This document shows, piece after piece, positions 46,726 to 50,999 of a stretch of DNA of 50,999 nt. The position numbers were made by a program, and so were the translations under genes. The stretch is taken from the NCBI GenBank assembly GCA_017608235.1, contig JAFCGI010000008.1, positions 1-50,999 of the forward strand, in the 5' to 3' direction. The DNA is from Candidatus Pacearchaeota archaeon. GTDB lineage: Archaea; Nanobdellota; Nanobdellia; UBA10117; JAFCGI01. Numbering within the stretch: the stretch's first letter is position 1; every line of letters starts with the position of its first letter. Below the pieces are notes generated by a model. It saw only the letters and a list, made by a program, of their open reading frames with translations. It ran no database searches and was not told the DNA's origin.

Positions 46726-47130
46726 ATGCATAGTACCCCGTCACATGGCCCTAATGCTACTCCTAACAGCTTCTGTTTCTCTTTCCAATACTCCCCATAA
46801 ACATATACTCGGTGACTGAGAATGACGCTAGGGTGCTTGTAATCATGCCTTTTTAAATAGATCATATCCTATTGATTGGGGAGAGTTTAAGAGTAGATAA
46901 CGTACATGTATGAAGTATAGAATTAAGTGTATTAGTATGTGTTATATTAATACATCTTGGGTATGTACTCTTGTATATACCAATAGCCCAGAGCAGCATC
47001 TATGTACAGGGGGTAAGAGTAAAGAAGATGAGTCAATATATACAAAGTAATCTATCCTCTGGGGGGGTGTATACCTGTATCTTTGTATCTCTATCTCTTT
47101 GGGGAATCTAATCATAGGCTTTATCCTCCG

Positions 47131-47164
47131 GGGAATCTATATGAATCCCCGTTCAGTGATCAGT
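47131..47164. repeat. 34-bp direct repeat, copy 1
   Basis: GGGAATCTATATGAATCCCC followed by GTTCAGTGATCAGT. A second copy at 47281 differs at one base. GGGGA and TCCCC could form a 5-bp stem. The copies are 150 bases apart. Confidence 0.7.
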
Positions 47165-47222
47165 TGGACGGGTTGGGGGGAATCTATGCACATAAAGTAA
47201 TTTATCATCTGGACTGGACAAG

Positions 47223-47276
47223 TTAGACGGGTTAGACGGGTTAGACGGGTTAGACGGGTTAGACGGGTTAGACGGG
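47223..47276. repeat. Six tandem copies of TTAGACGGG
   Basis: Six perfect 9-bp units in a row, preceded by degenerate relatives (CTGGACTGGACAAG) and by TTGGACGGGTTGGGGGG at 47164. Iteron-like spacing (9 bp, close to one helical turn) fits binding by a protein array. Confidence 0.85.
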
Positions 47277-47280
47277 TTGG

Positions 47281-47314
47281 GGGAATCTATATGAATCCCC
47301 GTCCAGTGATCAGT
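47281..47314. repeat. 34-bp direct repeat, copy 2
   Basis: GGGAATCTATATGAATCCCC followed by GTCCAGTGATCAGT, one mismatch from copy 1. It directly follows the 9-bp tandem repeats. Confidence 0.7.
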
Positions 47315-47464
47315 GTGTCCCCAAAGAATTTTTTTGAGATAAGATTATGCTATCCTATCTAGCCAGAAGCTCATATAAGACCAGTTTGTCCTTACAATAT
47401 CAGTGTGTCTGCTCAAACCATGTATCCTGTTGTAATCATTAGCTCTGGGGGATAAGGTAATCCT

Positions 47465-47484
47465 TTTGTTTTAAATAAAACAAA
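47465..47484. promoter_or_regulatory. Perfect 9-bp inverted repeat (possible operator)
   Basis: TTTGTTTTA-AA-TAAAACAAA is a perfect palindrome with a 2-base centre. This is the size of sites bound by dimeric repressors, and a repressor gene lies 1 kb away. Confidence 0.4.
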
Positions 47485-47533
47485 GTGCTTAAGGATCGGG
47501 GAATCGTTTTTAGTAAAACCCCCTGTAAATCGT

Positions 47534-47561
47534 CGCCTCGATCTTTCAGAGATCTAAGGCG
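47534..47561. promoter_or_regulatory. Strong hairpin downstream of block D
   Basis: CGCCT-C-GATCT-TTCAG-AGATC-TA-AGGCG forms two stacked 5-bp stems with a small internal mismatch. It lies just past the last block D gene on the minus strand (47633). A short GGGG...CCCC pairing lies next to it (47498-47524). It could terminate or protect the block D transcript. Confidence 0.45.
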
Positions 47562-47632
47562 TTGATATTACTGGGGAGGTGTGTTTGTTGGTTGTGAAAA
47601 AAGTGTTGTTTTTGTATAGGGCCAGATAGAAT

Positions 47633-47905
47633 TTACTCTTTTTCTAAGATAAAATCTATACTTTGAGTAATTACGTTATTGTCAAAGAGTTCTTGTTTTG
47701 TAGCGAGTCTATATTGCTTAGATATCATTTTAGATAAATGATGAAAAGAGTCTTTTTTAGGAGTCCATCCATCAAGTGCTATTATTTGTACTTTCAGGTA
47801 CATACTGGAGTAGTTCACTCTAGTATTAATACTTATGCACTTGTATATACTCCTCGGGTATGTTCTATCTTTTCCTGTGATAAAATCTCCTATTTTAATA
47901 GTCAT
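47633..47905 (-). CDS. Hypothetical protein with ANK-type tail, last of block D
   Basis: A 90-residue protein with no ankyrin repeat. The N-terminus (MTIKIGDFITGKDRTYPRSIYKC) and QIIALDGWTPKKDSFHHLSKM look like a small beta-barrel. The C-terminus reads VITQSIDFILEKE, the tail pattern with different final residues and no GGAGG. It begins 3 bases after the ANK gene at 47909 and so shares its transcript and ribosome element. Function unknown. Confidence 0.65.
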   Translation of the reverse strand: MTIKIGDFITGKDRTYPRSIYKCISINTRVNYSSMYLKVQIIALDGWTPKKDSFHHLSKMISKQYRLATKQELFDNNVITQSIDFILEKE

Positions 47906-47908
47906 CTT

Positions 47909-48259
47909 TTAATCCTCCAGAATAAATTGGATACTTCTTGGGGTATTTACAATCTCTTCTACTGCTTTATAAACACTCTTTATTTCTTTTTTGTACCAAG
48001 GAAAACGTTTTATTAAATCTTTTTCGATGATGTATCTATAATTAGCTAAGAGATGAAGAGGAGTATCATCATATTTATCTTTAACTTTGTCAACAGACGG
48101 ATGGTGAAGTACATCTTTGACCCCACGATAAGCTAAGAGATGAAGAGGAGTCCAACCGTCTTCATCTTTAATTTTATCAACAAGATCACTTTCCAATACT
48201 TCTAAATAATTATTCTTCTCTTTAATTTCATTCCAGATATTCTCTTTAGTGATTCTCAT
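47909..48259 (-). CDS. ANK cassette protein, 2 repeats
   Basis: The head has an inserted pair (EIKEKNNYLEVLE). Repeats are WTPLHLLAYRG and DTPLHLLANYR. The cap begins IIEKDLIKRFPW. Linker KSVYKAV. Tail SIQFILED. Confidence 0.93.
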   Translation of the reverse strand: MRITKENIWNEIKEKNNYLEVLESDLVDKIKDEDGWTPLHLLAYRGVKDVLHHPSVDKVKDKYDDTPLHLLANYRYIIEKDLIKRFPWYKKEIKSVYKAVEEIVNTPRSIQFILED

Positions 48260-48260
48260 G

Positions 48261-48866
48261 TTAATCCTCCAGAATAAATCTAACTGAATCCGGGGTATGT
48301 ATAATCTCTTTTACTGCTACTTCAATATTTTTTATTTCTTTTTTATACCAAGGATATTTTTTTCTTAAGTCTTTTTTAGTTAAGCGGCCCCAATGAGTTA
48401 AGCAAAGAAGAGGAGTCCTGCCTTTATTATCTTTAACTTTATCAACTGATGGATGAACTAGTATTGCTTTAACCCCAATATATGCTAGCTCATGAAGAGG
48501 GGTATTCCCATAATCATCTTTAACTTTATCTACAGATGGATGATCTAATACTTCTTTGACCCCTTTGTAAGCTAACTTGTGAAGAGGAGTAGCACCATTG
48601 TCATCTTTTACTTTATCAACGGAGGGGTGATCCAGAATTTCCTTTACCCCATACTGAGCTAATTCATGAAGAGGAGTATAACCGCCGTTGTTTTTAACTT
48701 TATCAACAGATGGATGTTTGAGTACATTTTTGACCCCATACTGAGCTAATAAATGAAGAGGAGTCATCCCATAATAATTTTTAACTTTATCAACTAAATC
48801 ACTTTTTAATACTTTTAAATTTCTTTTCCTAGTTTCATCCCAGATATTCTCTTTAGTGATTTTCAT
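48261..48866 (-). CDS. ANK cassette protein, 5 repeats
   Basis: The start is ATG 48866 (MKITKENIWDETRKRN). Repeats are MTPLHLLAQYG, YTPLHELAQYG, ATPLHKLAYKG, NTPLHELAYIG and RTPLLCLTHWG. The first two share LAQYGVK. The linker reads KEIIHTP. Tail SVRFILED. Confidence 0.93.
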   Translation of the reverse strand: MKITKENIWDETRKRNLKVLKSDLVDKVKNYYGMTPLHLLAQYGVKNVLKHPSVDKVKNNGGYTPLHELAQYGVKEILDHPSVDKVKDDNGATPLHKLAYKGVKEVLDHPSVDKVKDDYGNTPLHELAYIGVKAILVHPSVDKVKDNKGRTPLLCLTHWGRLTKKDLRKKYPWYKKEIKNIEVAVKEIIHTPDSVRFILED

Positions 48867-48867
48867 G

Positions 48868-49560
48868 TTAATCCTCCAGAATAAATTTAACTGATGTCGG
48901 GGTATTGGTGATTTCATCTACTGCTTCTTCGATATTCTTTATTTCTTTTTTATACCAAGGATACTTTTCTCTTAAGTCTTTCTTAGTTAGATACCCTTTC
49001 CAAGCAAAGACATGAAGAGGGGTATTCCCATAATCATCTTTAACTTTATCCACAGATGGATGATCTAATATTTCTTTGATCCTTTTATTAGCAAAGACAT
49101 GAAGAGGAGTCCTACCTAGATTATCTTTAACTTTATCAACGGATGGATGATCTAATACTTCTTTGATCCTTTTATTAGCTAGTTCATGGAGAGGAGTCCT
49201 ACCTAGATTATCTTTAACTTTATCAACAGATGGATGATCTAATACTTCTTTGGCCCCATCATAAGCTAAGAAATGAAGAGGAGTCTCTTCATACTTATCT
49301 TTAACTTTATCAACGGATGGATGACTTAATACTTCTTTGACTCCTTTCTGAGCTAAGAGATGAAGAGGAGTCAAACCATCTTTATCTTTAACTTTATCAA
49401 CAGATGGATGGTGGAGAACATCTTTGACACCGCGAGAAGCTAACATGTGAAGAGGAGTCCAATTCCAACTATCTTTAACTTTATCAACTAAATCACTTTT
49501 TAATACTTCTAAATTTCCTTTCCTAGTTTCATCCCAGATATTCTCTTTAGTGATTCTCAT
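48868..49560 (-). CDS. ANK cassette protein, 6 repeats (longest)
   Basis: At 230 residues this is the longest in the window: WTPLHMLASRG, LTPLHLLAQKG, ETPLHFLAYDG, RTPLHELANKR, RTPLHVFANKR, NTPLHVFAWKG. Repeats 4 and 5, with the loop KVKDNLG, are almost identical, a recent tandem duplication. Cap LREKYPW. Tail SVKFILED. Confidence 0.93.
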   Translation of the reverse strand: MRITKENIWDETRKGNLEVLKSDLVDKVKDSWNWTPLHMLASRGVKDVLHHPSVDKVKDKDGLTPLHLLAQKGVKEVLSHPSVDKVKDKYEETPLHFLAYDGAKEVLDHPSVDKVKDNLGRTPLHELANKRIKEVLDHPSVDKVKDNLGRTPLHVFANKRIKEILDHPSVDKVKDDYGNTPLHVFAWKGYLTKKDLREKYPWYKKEIKNIEEAVDEITNTPTSVKFILED

Positions 49561-49561
49561 G

Positions 49562-49990
49562 TTAATCCTCCAGAATAAATCTAATTGATGTTGGGGTATT
49601 TACAATCTCTTTTACTGCTTTTAAAATATCTTTTATTTCTTTTTTATACCAAGGAAAACGTTCTCTTAAATCTTCTTTAGTTAAGTGGCTATTCCTAGCT
49701 AAGAACTGAAGAGGAGTATAACCGCTGTTGTTTTTAACTTTATCAACAGATGGATGATTGAGTACATCTTTGACCCCATACAGAGCTAATACATGAAGAG
49801 GAGTCTTACCAGAATAAGTTTTAATTTTATCAACAGATGGATGATCTAATATTTCTTTGACTCCTCTATAAGCTAGGGTATGTAGAGGAGTCCAACTATT
49901 TTTTCCTCTAGCTTTATTAATAAGATCACTTTTTAATACTTCTAAATTATTTTTCCAAGCTTCATCAAAAATATTCTCTTTAGTAATCAT
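49562..49990 (-). CDS. ANK cassette protein, 3 repeats
   Basis: The start is ATG 49990; the open frame further up is a shadow. Repeats are WTPLHTLAYRG (after KARGKNS), KTPLHVLALYG and YTPLQFLARNS (Gln for His). The loop KIKTYSGK is unusual. Cap LRERFPW. Tail SIRFILED. Confidence 0.92.
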   Translation of the reverse strand: MITKENIFDEAWKNNLEVLKSDLINKARGKNSWTPLHTLAYRGVKEILDHPSVDKIKTYSGKTPLHVLALYGVKDVLNHPSVDKVKNNSGYTPLQFLARNSHLTKEDLRERFPWYKKEIKDILKAVKEIVNTPTSIRFILED

Positions 49991-50337
49991 GAATCCTCCA
50001 GAATAAATTGGATACTTTTTGTGGTATTTACAATCTCTTCTACTGCTATCCAAATATTCTTTATTTCTTTCTTATACCAAGGAAAACGTTCTCTCAAGTC
50101 TTCTTTAGTTAAGAAGTCTCTCCAAGCTAACCAGTGAAGAGGAGTCCAAACATCTTTATCTTTAACTTTATCAACAGATGGATGGTGAAGTACTTCTTTA
50201 ATCCCATTCCAAGCTAGTTCATGAAGAGGAGTATACCCATCATTATCTTTAACTTTATCGACTAGATCACTTTTTAATACTTCTAAATAATTTCTTTTAT
50301 CAATTTCTTTAAAAATATTCTTTTTAGTGATTCTCAT
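49987..50337 (-). CDS. ANK cassette protein, 2 repeats
   Basis: Repeats are YTPLHELAWNG and WTPLHWLAWRD. The tail follows VNTTKSIQFILEDS, with Thr for Pro. The ATG overlaps the stop of the transglutaminase-like gene, whose end (IIGLGI) has no tail, and the ribosome site is weaker (TAGGTTTGGG). Confidence 0.92.
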   Translation of the reverse strand: MRITKKNIFKEIDKRNYLEVLKSDLVDKVKDNDGYTPLHELAWNGIKEVLHHPSVDKVKDKDVWTPLHWLAWRDFLTKEDLRERFPWYKKEIKNIWIAVEEIVNTTKSIQFILEDS

Positions 50338-50750
50338 ATTCCCAAACCTATAATAAATTCTTTTAGTTTATCAGACTCAGTAAAACAAATACTAGCATAT
50401 TCATTAAACTCTTTTGTTTTTGGGCCAACATAGAGTTTATCTTGTGTACATCTAAACTGAGATAATGTTAGATCAAGGACAAGGATAGATTTATTTATCC
50501 TGTATTCTACCCAACTGTGTTCTCGTTCAAATGATTTTTTATAATTACCTGTTACAAAATAAAGATTTGGGAGAAGATTGGGGTGGTTTTTAACACAGGT
50601 AAGACACATCCAAGTACAAGCGTTGTTACATAGGTTTGTCACCATCATCCCGTATGGCTCATTATTTTCAATTTCTTCTTGTTCCACTTCACCAATTGTT
50701 AACATATTTTGAATAAATAAATCAGGATTAAAAATGTTATTCCAATTCAT
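50334..50750 (-). CDS. Transglutaminase/papain-like hypothetical protein
   Basis: A 138-residue protein inserted in block D. NLCNNACTWMCLTCV, then EREHSWVEYRINKSILVLDLTLSQF, gives Cys, His (in EHSW) and Asp (in LDLT) in the order of a transglutaminase-like or papain-like triad. There is no export signal. The start is preceded by CTGGAGGACTGAT from the ANK tail upstream. It has no tail of its own. A role as a protein-modifying cargo is inferred. Confidence 0.6.
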   Translation of the reverse strand: MNWNNIFNPDLFIQNMLTIGEVEQEEIENNEPYGMMVTNLCNNACTWMCLTCVKNHPNLLPNLYFVTGNYKKSFEREHSWVEYRINKSILVLDLTLSQFRCTQDKLYVGPKTKEFNEYASICFTESDKLKEFIIGLGI

Positions 50751-50751
50751 A

Positions 50752-50999
50752 TCAGTCCTCCAGAATAAATTGAATACTCTTTGGGGTGTTTACTATCTCA
50801 GTTATTGCTTCTTCTAAATTTTTTATTTCTTTTTTGTACCATGGATACTTTTTTCTCAAGTTTTCTTCGGGGAAGAGGCCTTGAATAGCTAAGAAATGAA
50901 GAGGAGTCATCCCCGTATTATCTTTAACTTTGTTAATAGATGGATGATCTAATACTTCTATGATCCCGTTATAAGCTAAGATATGAAGAGGAGTCCTAC
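50752..50999 (-). CDS. ANK cassette protein, 3' part (cut by window edge)
   Basis: Two repeats are visible (RTPLHILAYNG, MTPLHFLAIQG), then FPEENLRKKYPWYKKEIKN and the tail SIQFILED with Asp as GAC (GGAGGACTGA). The start lies beyond the window. Block D continues outside. Confidence 0.9.
   Translation of the reverse strand, partial: RTPLHILAYNGIIEVLDHPSINKVKDNTGMTPLHFLAIQGLFPEENLRKKYPWYKKEIKNLEEAITEIVNTPKSIQFILED

Larger units (their letters stand above)
46511..47632. other. Non-coding region rich in repeats between blocks C and D
   Basis: About 1.1 kb with no convincing gene. The composition is mixed: an AT-rich part (46511-46680), then a G-rich part with GGGGAATCTATATGAATCCCC-like units, 9-bp tandem repeats, AAAGTAATCTATCCTCTGG-like units (47044 and 47196) and ATCAGTGTGTC twice (47309, 47400). 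Hairpins lie at 47465-47484 and 47534-47561. It separates two co-directional ANK blocks and adjoins the repressor gene. A control region, replication origin or structured RNA are all possible. Confidence 0.6.

Noticed and set aside
46683-46865. Open frame of 60 codons in the repeat region
   Set aside because: It runs through a conserved TTCCCTGTCCCGCAA element, has a ribosome site too close to the ATG, and shows no recognisable protein pattern.
47223-47276. Possible CRISPR array
   Set aside because: The units are 9 bp with no spacers between them; the ankyrin repeats are 87-bp coding units. No cas genes are in the window.
1-50999. Transposase, integrase or insertion sequence behind the ANK spread
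   Set aside because: No such gene or terminal inverted repeat is visible; exchange between the repeats themselves is enough to explain it.

Overview
The window is AT-rich DNA with dense, short-spaced genes, strong Shine-Dalgarno sites and one tRNA gene. Several genes look like those of large tailed phages: an A1S_2505-type protein, a release-factor-like GGQ protein, a Nudix hydrolase with a phage-type C-terminal domain, C39-like cysteine peptidases, a 5'-deoxyribonucleotidase-like HAD protein, an XPB-type helicase, a ClpB-like unfoldase and a histone H1-like protein. My best reading is a jumbo or mega phage, or a phage-derived plasmid, of a bacterium. No capsid, terminase, tail or polymerase gene is present, so neither the virus assignment nor the host is proven.

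The outstanding feature is a family of about 65 genes and gene pieces encoding small ankyrin-repeat (ANK) proteins, all built alike. Each has an N-terminal cap (I-T-K-E-N-I-F/W-D-E ... LEVLKSDLVDKVKD), one to six 29-residue ANK repeats (xTPLHxLAxxGVKEVLxHPSVDKVKDxxG), a C-terminal cap (LTKEDLRKKYPWYKKEI) and a short tail (NTPxSIxFILED). They lie in four blocks: A (1-4488, + strand), B (13585-19653, +), C (31923-46163, -) and D (47909-50999, -). In nearly all of them the codons for the last residues, L-E-D, read CTGGAGGAT, so the tail also supplies the ribosome binding site of the next gene. Neighbours overlap as ATGA or are 1-2 bases apart, as expected for long, translationally coupled transcripts. 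Deletions, short tandem duplications, frameshifts and swapped caps show that the array is still recombining.

Between blocks A and B (4593-13588, mostly + strand) lies a phage-like gene set: a RelE-like or conserved phage protein, two C39-like proteins, a KOW-like duplicated-domain protein, the Nudix protein, tRNA-Ser(UGA), a small membrane protein with an SPFH lipoprotein, the GGQ protein, a zinc-ribbon protein, a DUF1848-like protein and the nucleotidase. Between blocks B and C (20312-31905, almost all - strand) lie the H1-like protein, an alanine dehydrogenase-like protein, exported proteins, the XPB-type helicase with a stand-alone copy of its N-terminal domain, small membrane proteins and the ClpB-like ATPase. 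An XRE-type repressor sits at the head of block C. Next to it is 1.1 kb of non-coding DNA full of direct, inverted and 9-bp tandem repeats, possibly a control region or origin.

Two patterns link these parts. The tail S-I-x-F-I-x-D/E recurs at the C-terminus of several proteins that are not ankyrins. The residues that vary between ANK repeats look like those used for target binding in other ankyrins. Together they suggest a recombining repertoire of small binding proteins carrying a common C-terminal tag. That is inference; the repeats, tails and embedded ribosome sites are seen directly.
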